DNA of 53,999 nucleotides. It comes from CAZEIW01 sp964512305 (lineage in GTDB: Bacteria > Pseudomonadota > Gammaproteobacteria > Burkholderiales > Burkholderiaceae_F). The first letter of the stretch is position 1. Every line of letters starts with the position of its first letter. Under the pieces are notes generated by a model, which made no database searches, was not told where the DNA came from, and was given only the letters and a program-made list of their open reading frames with translations. This document shows, piece by piece, positions 10,881 through 19,201 of this stretch. Location of the stretch: NCBI GenBank assembly GCA_964512305.1, contig CAZEIW010000064.1, positions 1 to 53,999 on the forward strand, written 5' to 3'. The position numbers and the translations under genes were made by a program.

Positions 10881-11045
10881 GATTCCTCCCAATGATCCGT
10901 TTCGAAGCGCGATCGAAGCCCGTGCGCGGCGCGCACGCGACGATCGCTGGTGTTGTGATCGAGTGGGAAGTCTGGCCGGGGGCTATTGAGTGCCGCTTAA
11001 GGAAAACGGCAGGTCGGCCGAATCGTCGAGAAACAAACGGATTCA

Positions 11046-11063
11046 GGTGATCGGACGATCACC
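11046..11063. promoter_or_regulatory. Perfect 8-bp-arm palindrome
   Basis: GGTGATCG-GA-CGATCACC, a perfect dyad in the 234-nt gap between the end of the GST gene and the start of the three-module secreted protein, both on the minus strand. The 2-nt centre suits a dimeric repressor site better than a hairpin loop. It could be an operator for the secreted-protein gene (about 165 nt upstream of its start) or a weak terminator for the carbonic anhydrase-GST pair. Otherwise nothing was seen in this gap. Confidence 0.35.
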
Positions 11064-11114
11064 ACGAATGAGCGCTTTTCCGCGCGGCCGGCGCGCTTCC
11101 CGGGCCGCGGTCGC

Positions 11115-11786
11115 TCAACGCATCAACTCGTACTTCCCGCCGCGCTCGAGCGCCCGCCGGTAGGCCGGGCGGGTGTGTACGCGTTCCAGCCAGGCGATGG
11201 CCCTCGGGCGTCGCTCGTCGAGCCCCCCGCGGGCACGCGCCGCTTCCATCGGGAAGCTCATCTGGATGTCGGCGGCCGTGAATCGGCCGCCCACGAACCA
11301 GTCGGCCACCGCGAGCTCGGACTCGATGAAATCGAGGTTGCGCCGCAGGTTCGGAAGCACGAAGGAATCGAGCGCGCGGTCGGCGATCTTGCGCGCGACG
11401 GGCCGCACGAAAAACGGCATCGGCGCGCTCTTGATCCTGTCGAACACCAGCTTCATCAGCAAGGGCGGCATTGCCGAGCCCTCGGCGAAGTGCATCCAGT
11501 AGGTATACCTCACTCGTTCCGGCGTGCCGTCGGCCGGTGCAAGCCGCCCGGCTCCGTAACGCCCGACCAGGTATTCGATGATCGCGCCGGACTCGGCAAG
11601 CGTGAGCGTACCGTCCGAGATCACCGGCGATTTCCCGAGCGGATGCACCTCCCGGAGCTCGGCCGGCGCCAGCATGGTCTTGGGGTCGCGATAGTAGGGC
11701 TTGATCTCGTACGGCAGCTCCAGTTCTTCCAGCAGCCACAGCACGCGCTGCGAGCGGGAGTTGTTCAGATGGTGGACGGTGATCAT
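11115..11786 (-). CDS. Glutathione S-transferase family protein
   Basis: 223 residues. The thioredoxin-like N-terminal domain (MITVHHLNNSRSQRVLWLLEEL) carries a catalytic-type serine in NNSRS and the glutathione gamma-glutamyl site GTLTLAESGAIIEYL. The all-helical C-terminal domain has WFVGGRFTAADIQMSFP. Such enzymes conjugate or reduce electrophiles with glutathione in the cytosol; the substrate cannot be told. The start overlaps the carbonic anhydrase stop as ATGA, so the two are translated together. Confidence 0.93.
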   Translation of the reverse strand: MITVHHLNNSRSQRVLWLLEELELPYEIKPYYRDPKTMLAPAELREVHPLGKSPVISDGTLTLAESGAIIEYLVGRYGAGRLAPADGTPERVRYTYWMHFAEGSAMPPLLMKLVFDRIKSAPMPFFVRPVARKIADRALDSFVLPNLRRNLDFIESELAVADWFVGGRFTAADIQMSFPMEAARARGGLDERRPRAIAWLERVHTRPAYRRALERGGKYELMR

Positions 11787-12487
11787 CGCGGCGGCGCCCC
11801 GTTCGTGTTTGCGATCCGTTCGACGGAGCCGCCGGCATGACGGCCACGCACGGCCGTCATGGCTCCGCGAAAGACCGCGCCCGGATCGTCGCCGCCCGCG
11901 ACGGTCATCGAGAGATCCTCCAGCAGCCCATTGTGCAGCCCGTAAACCCAGCCATGGACCGTCAGCTCCTGCCGGCGCGACCAGGCGTCCTGCACGACCG
12001 TGCAGCGGCAGACGTTGAGCGCCTGTTCGACCACATTGAGCTCGCACAGCGCGTCGACGCGGCGCGGCGCGGGCAGCGTCTCCAGCCAGGAGGCATGCCG
12101 GTTGCGCACGTCCTGGACGTGGCGGATCCAGTTGTCGGCCAGGCCGACTCGCTGGTCTTCCATCGCCGCGACGACGCCGCTGCAATTGGAGTGGCCGACG
12201 ACGATGATGTGTCTTACCTTGAGCACGTCGATCGCGAACTGGATCACCGACAGGCAGTTCAAGTCCGTGTGCACCACGACGTTGGCGACATTGCGGTGGA
12301 CGAACAGTTCGCCCGGCGCGAGGTTGACCAGTTCGTTGGCCGGAACACGGCTGTCGGCGCAGCCGATCCACAGATATTGCGGTGACTGCTGCTTCAGCAG
12401 GCCGGCGAAAAAACCGGGTCTCTGGGCCTCGGTCTTCGCCGCCCAGATCCGGTTGTTGTCCAGCAACTCCTGCAGGCGTGTCGACAT
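11783..12487 (-). CDS. can: Beta-class carbonic anhydrase
   Basis: 234 residues. Interconverts CO2 and bicarbonate in the cytosol. Zinc ligands are C43 (IGCADSRVP, with the D45-R47 dyad), H99 and C102 (GHSNCSGV), the standard beta-CA set. Length and the C-terminal region (LTVHGWVYGLHNGLLEDL) match the E. coli Can type. The tail of about 20 residues after VAGG is longer than usual. It overlaps the GST gene by 4 nt. A REP-like repeat lies directly upstream, in what would be its promoter region. Confidence 0.95.
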   Translation of the reverse strand: MSTRLQELLDNNRIWAAKTEAQRPGFFAGLLKQQSPQYLWIGCADSRVPANELVNLAPGELFVHRNVANVVVHTDLNCLSVIQFAIDVLKVRHIIVVGHSNCSGVVAAMEDQRVGLADNWIRHVQDVRNRHASWLETLPAPRRVDALCELNVVEQALNVCRCTVVQDAWSRRQELTVHGWVYGLHNGLLEDLSMTVAGGDDPGAVFRGAMTAVRGRHAGGSVERIANTNGAPPR

Positions 12488-12522
12488 GTCGAGCGCGATG
12501 GTAACCCGAAGAAGTTCGCCGT

Positions 12523-12625
12523 TACCCTCACCCCCGGCCCCTCTCCCGCGAGCGGGAGAGGGGAGCCCAAGCGGCCGCCGTGCCTCCCCTCTCCCGCTCC
12601 GCGGGAGAGGGGCCGGGGGTGAGGG
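12523..12625. repeat. REP-like palindromic repeat pair, locus 2
   Basis: Two 12-bp hairpins of the same unit as locus 1, at 12538-12563 and 12586-12612. Here the CCCTCACCCCCGG/CCGGGGGTGAGGG tails point outward, the mirror of locus 1. It occupies nearly the whole gap between the divergent carbonic anhydrase and SMP-30 genes, ending 24 nt before the SMP-30 ATG. Any promoters for these two genes must lie within or beside it. Confidence 0.85.
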
Positions 12626-12649
12626 AGCGGGCTCATACAATCCCGCCGT

Positions 12650-13501
12650 ATGTCCGACACCCCTTCGCTGACGACGCTCGTCTCCGGGCTGCGCTTCCCG
12701 GAGGCGCCCCGTTGGCACGGCGGCCGGTTGTGGTTCTCCGACTTCTTTCGCCATGCCGTCTACAGCGTCCCCGTCTCCGGCGATCTCCAGGAGGAGGTCG
12801 GAATTGCCGGCAGTCCGAGCGGCCTCGGGTGGGACCCTGGCGGCAACCTGATCGTCGTCTCGATGCATGACCGGCGCCTGCTGGCCGTCAGGGACGGCGT
12901 CCCGCGCGAAATCGCCGACCTGTCGGCGCACGCCGACGGCCTTTGCAACGACATGGTGGTCGACGCTTCAGGACGCGCCTATGTCGGCAACTTCGGGTTC
13001 GACCTCTACGCCGGCGAAGCGCCACGACCGACGTGCCTGCTGCGGGTGGATCCGGACGGATCGGTTCACCGCGCGGCGGATCAGTTGTGGTTTCCCAACG
13101 GCATGGTGCTGACGCCGGACGGTTCGACCTTGATCGTGGCGGAAACCCATGCGCACCGCCTGACCGCCTTCGATGCCGCTCCCGACGGGAGACTGTCCGG
13201 CCGCCGCGTGTTCGCCGATCTGCCGGGCTCGTATCCCGACGGTCTGTGCCTGGACGCCGAGGGCGCGGTCTGGGCGGCGGATGCGCGCGGGCACCGCGTG
13301 TTGCGCGTCAGGGAGGGAGCGGCCGTGCTGCAAGTCGTCTCGACGGGCGCCCGCCGCGCCTACGCCTGCATGCTCGGAGGCGACAGCGGAACGACGCTCT
13401 TCGTCTGCACGGCGACCGCCATCGGCCCCGCGGCCGCACAGCGCGAGGACGGCCGCATCGAGTTCACGCAGGTCGAGGTGCCGCACGCGGGGCGGCCGTG
13501 A
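12650..13501 (+). CDS. SMP-30/gluconolactonase-family lactonase
   Basis: 283-residue six-bladed propeller hydrolase of the SMP-30/gluconolactonase/LRE-like group. The divalent metal ligands are visible: E18 (LRFPEAPRW), N150 (LWFPNGM) and D197 (SYPDGLCLD), with N100-D101 (LCNDMVV) nearby. These enzymes open sugar or aromatic lactones in the cytosol. It is convergent with an MHS transporter 30 nt away, so joint regulation is not shown. Substrate unknown. Confidence 0.93.
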   Translation: MSDTPSLTTLVSGLRFPEAPRWHGGRLWFSDFFRHAVYSVPVSGDLQEEVGIAGSPSGLGWDPGGNLIVVSMHDRRLLAVRDGVPREIADLSAHADGLCNDMVVDASGRAYVGNFGFDLYAGEAPRPTCLLRVDPDGSVHRAADQLWFPNGMVLTPDGSTLIVAETHAHRLTAFDAAPDGRLSGRRVFADLPGSYPDGLCLDAEGAVWAADARGHRVLRVREGAAVLQVVSTGARRAYACMLGGDSGTTLFVCTATAIGPAAAQREDGRIEFTQVEVPHAGRP

Positions 13502-13531
13502 GGCCGGTGCGGCACGCAAAGGCGCCCGGCG

Positions 13532-14863
13532 CTAGACCTCCATCAGTTCCGACTCCTCGGCGGTCAGATGGCCATGCCGCCGGGTGTCGGGCATCAGTAC
13601 CGCGGCGATCAGCGCGACGCCGCAGAGCGCGGTCACATACCAGAAGAACGTCGATTCGAAGCCGACCGACTTGAACCAGAGAGCGACATACTCGGCGCTG
13701 CCGCCGAACGCCGCGTTGGCGATCGCATAGGAGAGGCCGACGCCGAGCGCCCTCACGTGCATCGGAAAGAGCTCCGCCTTGACCAGCCCGCTGATCGACG
13801 TGTAGAAGCTCACGCCCGCGAGGGCGAGGATGACCAGGCCGAACGCCGCATAGGGATCGGTGACGCGCGCCAGCGCGCTCAGCACCGGTACCGTCGAAAG
13901 CACGGTGCACACGCCGAAGCAGATCATCGAAGTGCGGCGGCCGATCCGGTCCGAGAGCGCCCCGAACACCGGCTGAAGCAGCATGTAGCAGAAAAGCACC
14001 GCGGTCATCACCGCGCTCGCGGTCCGGGCGTCCATCCCCGCGGTGTTGACGAGATACTTCTGCATGTACGTCGTGAACGTGTAGAACACGAGCGATCCGC
14101 CGGCGGTGAACCCCAGCACGGTGAGGAACGAGCGCGGATAGCGGAACACGCCCTTCAGGGTTCCCGCGCCCTCCTGCTGCCGCACCGCCGACGAGGTCGT
14201 CTCCGCGAGCGAGCGGCGCAGGAAGAAAGCCACCACCGCGGCGACCGCGCCGATCGCGAACGGGACCCGCCAGCCCCAGGCCTTGATCTCAGCGTTGGAC
14301 AGGAACTGCTGCAGGATCACGAGCACGAGGACGGCGAGCAGCTGGCCGCCGATCAGGGTCACGTACTGGAACGAGGCGAAGAAGCCGCGATGCCGGTGCA
14401 GCGCGACCTCGCTCATGTAGGTCGCGCTCGTGCCGTACTCGCCGCCGACCGACAGTCCCTGGATCAGCCGGGCCAGCAGCAACAGCGCCGGCGCGGCGAC
14501 GCCGATGCCTGCATACGTCGGCAGCACCGCCACCAGCAACGAGCCGCCGCACATCATGCCGACCGCGATCATCATCGACACGCGCCGGCCGTGCCTGTCG
14601 GCGATGCGGCCGAAGAACCAGCTGCCGACCGGGCGCATCAGGAATCCCGCCGCGAAGACCCCGGCCGCATTGAGCAGCTGGGTGGTCTGGTCGCCCTTCG
14701 GAAAGAACTCCGAGGCGAAGTAGATCGCGGTGAAGGAGTAGACGTAGAAGTCGTACCACTCGACGAGGTTGCCGGACGAACCGCCGACGATCGCCCAGAT
14801 CCGGCGGCCCGTGTCGGTGGCGCCGATGCCGTGGGCATGGCGCGGCAGAGTGTTCGTGGACAT
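13532..14863 (-). CDS. MHS-family MFS transporter (KgtP/ProP-like)
   Basis: 443 residues from an ATG preceded by AGGGGGA; upstream in-frame codons are not needed. Twelve membrane segments with the metabolite:H+ symporter signatures: NLVEWYDFYVYSF near the N-terminus, RPVGSWFFGRIADRHGRR, and QGLSVGGEYGTSATYMSE. Members import dicarboxylates, alpha-ketoglutarate, shikimate or betaine with protons through the inner membrane. No catabolic partner on the same strand points to the substrate. The C-terminus (HLTAEESELMEV) is short. Confidence 0.92.
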   Translation of the reverse strand: MSTNTLPRHAHGIGATDTGRRIWAIVGGSSGNLVEWYDFYVYSFTAIYFASEFFPKGDQTTQLLNAAGVFAAGFLMRPVGSWFFGRIADRHGRRVSMMIAVGMMCGGSLLVAVLPTYAGIGVAAPALLLLARLIQGLSVGGEYGTSATYMSEVALHRHRGFFASFQYVTLIGGQLLAVLVLVILQQFLSNAEIKAWGWRVPFAIGAVAAVVAFFLRRSLAETTSSAVRQQEGAGTLKGVFRYPRSFLTVLGFTAGGSLVFYTFTTYMQKYLVNTAGMDARTASAVMTAVLFCYMLLQPVFGALSDRIGRRTSMICFGVCTVLSTVPVLSALARVTDPYAAFGLVILALAGVSFYTSISGLVKAELFPMHVRALGVGLSYAIANAAFGGSAEYVALWFKSVGFESTFFWYVTALCGVALIAAVLMPDTRRHGHLTAEESELMEV

Positions 14864-14909
14864 CGAATTCCCCCTCCGATGGGCCTGCATCGCGGCCGGC
14901 CCCTGCCGC

Positions 14910-15296
14910 TCACCTGATCGCCGCGCCGCGCTCCTCGAGGAGTTGCCGCAGCACCGACCGGTGGCAGTGACTTTCGTCCTCGCAGTAGCAGCCGACGGCG
15001 AAGTTCGCCGTCTTCGACAGCGCGGCCAGCACGTCGAGCAGCCTGACGCAGTCGTCCCGGTTCATTTCCGCCCGGAACTTCCGGATGAAGCTCTTCCACT
15101 CCGCTTCGGTTCCCGCCGCCCTTCCCTTGGCCATCAGTTCGGGGCTGGGCGACAGGGTGGGCAGCCAGACGTCGTAGTAGTCGCGGCTGGCGAATTCGCC
15201 CTTCGGGACGCCGCGCGGCGGCCGCCGCACGGTACCGATGCGCAGGCCTTCGTCCCTGGCGCGAGGCGACCCAAGCCGAACGATGCTGACGCTCAT
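14910..15296 (-). CDS. DUF488 family protein (YeaO-like)
   Basis: 128 residues. IRLGSPR-type N-terminus (VSIVRLGSPRARDEGLRIGT), RDYYDVWLPTLSPSPELM in the middle, and a cysteine-histidine cluster VGCYCEDESHCHRSVL near the C-terminus. These are all typical of DUF488. The family is widespread and uncharacterised; the Cys/His cluster could bind a metal. It is the upstream neighbour of the MHS transporter (46-nt gap) and divergent from phhA. Confidence 0.9.
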   Translation of the reverse strand: MSVSIVRLGSPRARDEGLRIGTVRRPPRGVPKGEFASRDYYDVWLPTLSPSPELMAKGRAAGTEAEWKSFIRKFRAEMNRDDCVRLLDVLAALSKTANFAVGCYCEDESHCHRSVLRQLLEERGAAIR

Positions 15297-15363
15297 GTCC
15301 GCTCTCCGCCGCGGCGACGACCCGCGGCCATTGGGGCAGAATCCGTAAGTCCTCGATATGCGC

Positions 15364-15389
15364 GAGGTCGCGGCCGAGTCCCCGCGACC
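15364..15389. promoter_or_regulatory. Inverted repeat in the phhA/DUF488 divergent region
   Basis: Perfect 9-bp inverted repeat AGGTCGCGG-N8-CCGCGACCT, 92 nt upstream of the phhA start and 68 nt upstream of the DUF488 start. Position and symmetry suit a dimeric regulator or activator site for phhA, which is aromatic-amino-acid controlled in other bacteria. I see no clear sigma-54 -24/-12 element between it and phhA. Role inferred only. Confidence 0.45.
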
Positions 15390-15480
15390 TGGCGGCCGAT
15401 ATACCAGCGCGCGGCCGACGACGTCAAGGCACCGTGTACGCGAGCATCGGCCGTGCTACCTTTGACGCGTCGACGGAGCG

Positions 15481-16383
15481 ATGCTGATGCAGCGTCAGTT
15501 GCAGGAAACGCAGAAACACGGGGCGGCGGCCGGCGAAGCGGGGCGGCCGCACAACGCGGATTGGACCATCGACCAGGGTTGGGAGAACTACACCGCCGCC
15601 GAGCACGCGGTCTGGAAGACCCTGTTCGAGCGGCAATCCCGGCTGCTTCCGGGCCGCGCCTGCGACGAATTCGTTGACGGCATGCGCGAGCTGCCGATCG
15701 GTGCCGATCGGATCCCGCACTTCGAGCAACTGAGCGAGGTGCTCGCGCGCCACACCGGCTGGCAGGTCGTCGCCGTGCCGGGCCTCGTGCCGGACGACGT
15801 GTTCTTCGATCATCTCGCCAATCGCCGGTTTCCCGCCGGCCAGTTCATCCGGAAGGCGAACGAGCTCGACTACCTCGAGGAGCCGGACGTCTTCCACGAC
15901 GTTTTCGGACACGTGCCGATGCTGATGAACCAGGTGATCGCCGATTTCATCCAGGCGTACGGCGTCGGCGGCCTGCGGGCGCAAAAGCTCGGCGTGCTGC
16001 CGTATCTGGCGCGGGTGTACTGGTACACCGTGGAGTTCGGCCTGGTCGAGCAGAACGGCGGCCTGCGCATCTACGGATCGGGGATCGCCTCGTCCTACAC
16101 GGAGAGCGTGTTCGCGCTCGACGATCCGTCTCCCAACCGGATCGGCTTCGACCTGGAGCGCGTGATGCGCACTGGCTACCGCATCGACGACTTCCAGGAG
16201 ACGTATTTCGCGGTCGGGGACCTCGCGGAACTGCTCGAGCTCGCGCGGATCGACTTCGCCCCATACTACGAGCGCGTACGCGGGGGGCAGGACCTCGCGC
16301 CGGGCGATCTCCTGCCGACCGATCGCGTGATCACGCGCGGGACCGGGCACTATCACGCCAACAGGCGCAATCATCGCGCTTGA
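15481..16383 (+). CDS. phhA: Phenylalanine 4-monooxygenase
   Basis: 300 residues, the single-domain bacterial phenylalanine hydroxylase, converting phenylalanine to tyrosine with tetrahydropterin, O2 and non-heme iron. The iron facial triad is H139 and H144 (DVFHDVFGHVP) and E185 (YWYTVEFGL). The pterin region includes LAVPGLVPDD-like VAVPGLVPDDVFF. A second ATG two codons in is an alternative start. No pterin carbinolamine dehydratase (phhB) is in the window. The next gene begins 18 nt downstream, so read-through is likely. Confidence 0.97.
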   Translation: MLMQRQLQETQKHGAAAGEAGRPHNADWTIDQGWENYTAAEHAVWKTLFERQSRLLPGRACDEFVDGMRELPIGADRIPHFEQLSEVLARHTGWQVVAVPGLVPDDVFFDHLANRRFPAGQFIRKANELDYLEEPDVFHDVFGHVPMLMNQVIADFIQAYGVGGLRAQKLGVLPYLARVYWYTVEFGLVEQNGGLRIYGSGIASSYTESVFALDDPSPNRIGFDLERVMRTGYRIDDFQETYFAVGDLAELLELARIDFAPYYERVRGGQDLAPGDLLPTDRVITRGTGHYHANRRNHRA

Positions 16384-16401
16384 GACCGATGGAGGGTGGC
16401 G

Positions 16402-18192
16402 ATGAATGAAGATGGGCTTCGTGGGCTGATCGGCGACGTGCGGTCGGGAAGACTGTCCCGGCGGGATTTCGTCCACACGCTCGTGGGGCTGGGTCTCACG
16501 GCACCGATCGCCGGGCACCTGCTGATGCATGCCGGGATCGCGCAGGCGCAGTCACCCGCGCCGTACAAACCGACGCGACGTGGCGGCGGCGGCCTGCTCA
16601 AGGTGCTGTGGTGGCAGGGACCGACGCTGCTCAACCCGCATTTCGCGATCGGAACCAAGGATCAGGACGGCTCGCGCATCTTCTACGAGTCGCTGGCGGA
16701 CTGGGACGCCGACGGCAATCTGGTGCCGATCCTGGCCGCCGAGATACCGACCGTGCAGAACGGAATGGTCGCGAAGGATCTGCGATCCGTCGTCTGGAAG
16801 CTCAAAAGCGGCGTGCAGTGGCACGACGGCAAGCCGCTGACCGCCGACGATCTGGTCTTCAACTGGGAGTATGCGGCGGACCCGGCGACGGCGGCGACGA
16901 CGATCGGAACTTACAAGGACATCGAGGTCTCGAAGATCGACGGCCTCACGGTGCGGGTCGCCTTCAAGAAGCCGACGCCGTTTTGGGCCGACGCGTTCGT
17001 CGGCAGCCGCGGCATGGTCATCCCGCAGCACCTCTTCAAGCCGTACTCGGGCGCGAAGTCGCGCGACGCGCCGGAAAACCTCAAGCCGGTGGGCACCGGC
17101 GCGTACCGGTTCGTCGACTTCAGGCCCGGCGACATCGTGAAGGGCGAAATCAATTCCCGCTATCACGGCGAGAACCGCCCCTTCTTCGATGCGATCGAGA
17201 TGAAAGGCGGCGGCGACGCCGTATCGGCGGCGCGCGCGGTCCTGCAGACCGGCGAATACGATTTCGCCTGGAATCTTCAGGTCGAGGACGAGATCCTGCA
17301 GCGCCTGGAGCAGGGCGGGAAGGGCCGGATCGACATCAGTGCCGCCGGCGACATCGAGCACATCCAACTCAATGCGACCGACCCCTGGACCGAGGTCGAC
17401 GGCGAGCGATCGAGCCTCAAGACCCGGCATCCGCTCCTGTCCGATCCCGCGGTGCGCGACGCGCTCAACCTGCTCGTCGACCGGGCATCGATCCAGGAGC
17501 ACATCTACGGCCGCGGCGGTATCGCGACGCGCAACTTTCTCAACAACCCCGAGCGCTTCCGCTCGCCCAACGGCAAGTACGAATTCGACGTCGACAGGGC
17601 GAACCAGCTGCTGGAGTCCGCCGGCTGGCGGCGCGGCGCCGACGGCACACGGTCGAAGGACGGCAAGGCACTCAAGTTCGTGTTCCAGACCTCGATCAAC
17701 GCGCCGCGGCAGAAGACGCAGGCCATCATCAAGCAGGCGTGCCAGCGCGCCGGCATCGAAATGGAGCTCAAGGCGATCACCGCGTCGGTGTTCTTCTCCT
17801 CCGACGTGGCCAATCCCGACACCTACTCGAAGTTCTACTGCGACCTGCAGATGTACAACACGACGATGCCGCAGGCCGACCCCGGCGTCTTCATGAACCA
17901 GTTCTGCTCGTGGGAGGCCTCGTCGAAGGCCAACTCCTGGCAGGGTCGCGACATCACGCGCTGGCGCAACGACGAGTACGACCGGGTCTACCGCGCCGCG
18001 GAATCGGAGGTCGATCCGGTCAAGCGGGCGGCGATGTTCATCCGGATGAACGACCTCGTCGTCGAGAACAGGGTCGTGATCCCCGTCGTGAACCGCCCGC
18101 ACGTGCAGGCCATGGGCAACAAGCTCAGGGCGCCGATGAGCGGCTGGACGAACAACACCTGGCTGCTGCAGGACTGGTACAAGGAGGCGTGA
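16402..18192 (+). CDS. ABC transporter substrate-binding protein, peptide/nickel (DppA/OppA) family
   Basis: 596 residues, SBP_bac_5 family. The N-terminus has a twin-arginine-type signal (S-R20-R21-D-F, then VHTLVGLGLTAP and an AQA cleavage region near 48), so export may be by Tat. Hallmarks are LNPHFAIGTKDQDGSRIFYESL, WKLKSGVQWHDGKPLTADD, and GTGAYRFVDFRPGD. The ATG at 16402 follows GGAGGG; an upstream GTG at 16396 is within the ribosome site. It starts a five-gene importer. The ligand is not deducible: such proteins bind oligopeptides, opines, glycosides or other solutes. Confidence 0.95.
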   Translation: MNEDGLRGLIGDVRSGRLSRRDFVHTLVGLGLTAPIAGHLLMHAGIAQAQSPAPYKPTRRGGGGLLKVLWWQGPTLLNPHFAIGTKDQDGSRIFYESLADWDADGNLVPILAAEIPTVQNGMVAKDLRSVVWKLKSGVQWHDGKPLTADDLVFNWEYAADPATAATTIGTYKDIEVSKIDGLTVRVAFKKPTPFWADAFVGSRGMVIPQHLFKPYSGAKSRDAPENLKPVGTGAYRFVDFRPGDIVKGEINSRYHGENRPFFDAIEMKGGGDAVSAARAVLQTGEYDFAWNLQVEDEILQRLEQGGKGRIDISAAGDIEHIQLNATDPWTEVDGERSSLKTRHPLLSDPAVRDALNLLVDRASIQEHIYGRGGIATRNFLNNPERFRSPNGKYEFDVDRANQLLESAGWRRGADGTRSKDGKALKFVFQTSINAPRQKTQAIIKQACQRAGIEMELKAITASVFFSSDVANPDTYSKFYCDLQMYNTTMPQADPGVFMNQFCSWEASSKANSWQGRDITRWRNDEYDRVYRAAESEVDPVKRAAMFIRMNDLVVENRVVIPVVNRPHVQAMGNKLRAPMSGWTNNTWLLQDWYKEA

Positions 18193-18241
18193 CGGCCCTC
18201 GGGTTGCGCCGCCACCGCCGCGCCGGGCACACCGCACCGCG

Positions 18242-19201
18242 ATGGGCAGGTACCTGCTGCGGCGTCTGCTGATCGCGATCCCGAGCCTGATCGGGATCAG
18301 CGTCGTCCTGTTCACGGTCCTCGCGCTCGCGCCCGGCGATCCGTTCGGCGAGCTGGCGACCAATCCGAACGTCCCGCCGGAGGTGCGGGCCGCGCTGCGC
18401 GCGCAGTTCGGAATGGACGATCCGATCGGGCTGCGCTACCTGCACTGGCTGGCGTCGATGCTGCACGGCGACTGGGGCTTCTCGTTTGCGAGCCGCGTCG
18501 ACGTCGGCACCCTGATCCTGCAGCGCCTCCCGACCACGCTGTTCGTGCTCGGGTCGGCACAGCTGCTCGCATTGCTGATCGCGCTGCCGGTCGGCGTCTA
18601 CGCCGCGACCCGCCCGTACACCCTGTTCGACCAGCTCGCCAGCACATTCGCGTTCATCGGCTTCTCGCTGCCGACCTTCTTCACCGGCCTGCTCTTCATC
18701 CTGCTCTTCAGCATCCACCTCGGCTGGCTGCCGTTCGTCTACAGCGCCGACATCGCCGCGACCGGATGGCGCTGGTACTGGGAGCATGCCAGGCAGGCGA
18801 TCATGCCCGTGGCCGTGCTCGGCTTGTTCCAGGGAGCATCGTGGACGCGCTTCGTGCGCTCGGCGGTGCTCGACGTGATACGCCTGGACTACGTGACGAC
18901 CGCGCGTTCCAAGGGCCTGCCGGAGCGGGCGGTGGTGCTCAAGCACGTCGTGCGCAACGCGCTGATCCCGGTCGTGACGCTGGTCGCCCTTCAGCTGCCG
19001 GCGGTCTTCGGCGGCGCCATCGTCACCGAGCAGATCTTCCGCATTCCCGGCATCGGGTCGCTGCTGATCAGCGCGATCCTCGCCAACGACACGCCGGTGA
19101 TCATGGCGGTCACCTTCGTCTTCTCCTGCCTCGTGATCGCCTTCAACCTGCTCGCCGACCTCCTGTATGGCTGGCTCGACCCTCGGATCGCGTACCGCTA
19201 G
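18242..19201 (+). CDS. ABC transporter permease, DppB type
   Basis: 319 residues with six membrane segments. The N-terminus MGRYLLRRLLIAIPSLIGIS and LALAPGDPF are the DppB/OppB signature, and the coupling EAA-type loop is TTARSKGLPERAVVLKHVVRNALIP. Inner membrane half-channel of the importer; it follows the binding protein by 49 nt and overlaps the next permease by 35 nt. Confidence 0.95.
   Translation: MGRYLLRRLLIAIPSLIGISVVLFTVLALAPGDPFGELATNPNVPPEVRAALRAQFGMDDPIGLRYLHWLASMLHGDWGFSFASRVDVGTLILQRLPTTLFVLGSAQLLALLIALPVGVYAATRPYTLFDQLASTFAFIGFSLPTFFTGLLFILLFSIHLGWLPFVYSADIAATGWRWYWEHARQAIMPVAVLGLFQGASWTRFVRSAVLDVIRLDYVTTARSKGLPERAVVLKHVVRNALIPVVTLVALQLPAVFGGAIVTEQIFRIPGIGSLLISAILANDTPVIMAVTFVFSCLVIAFNLLADLLYGWLDPRIAYR

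Noticed and set aside
9430..12625. Repeated hairpins considered as a CRISPR array
   Set aside because: Copies are palindromic, in opposite orientations and without regular unique spacers or cas genes.
12394..12660. Small minus-strand frame within the REP-like repeat before SMP-30
   Set aside because: It is largely a translation of the palindromic repeat and the 3' side of the carbonic anhydrase start region.
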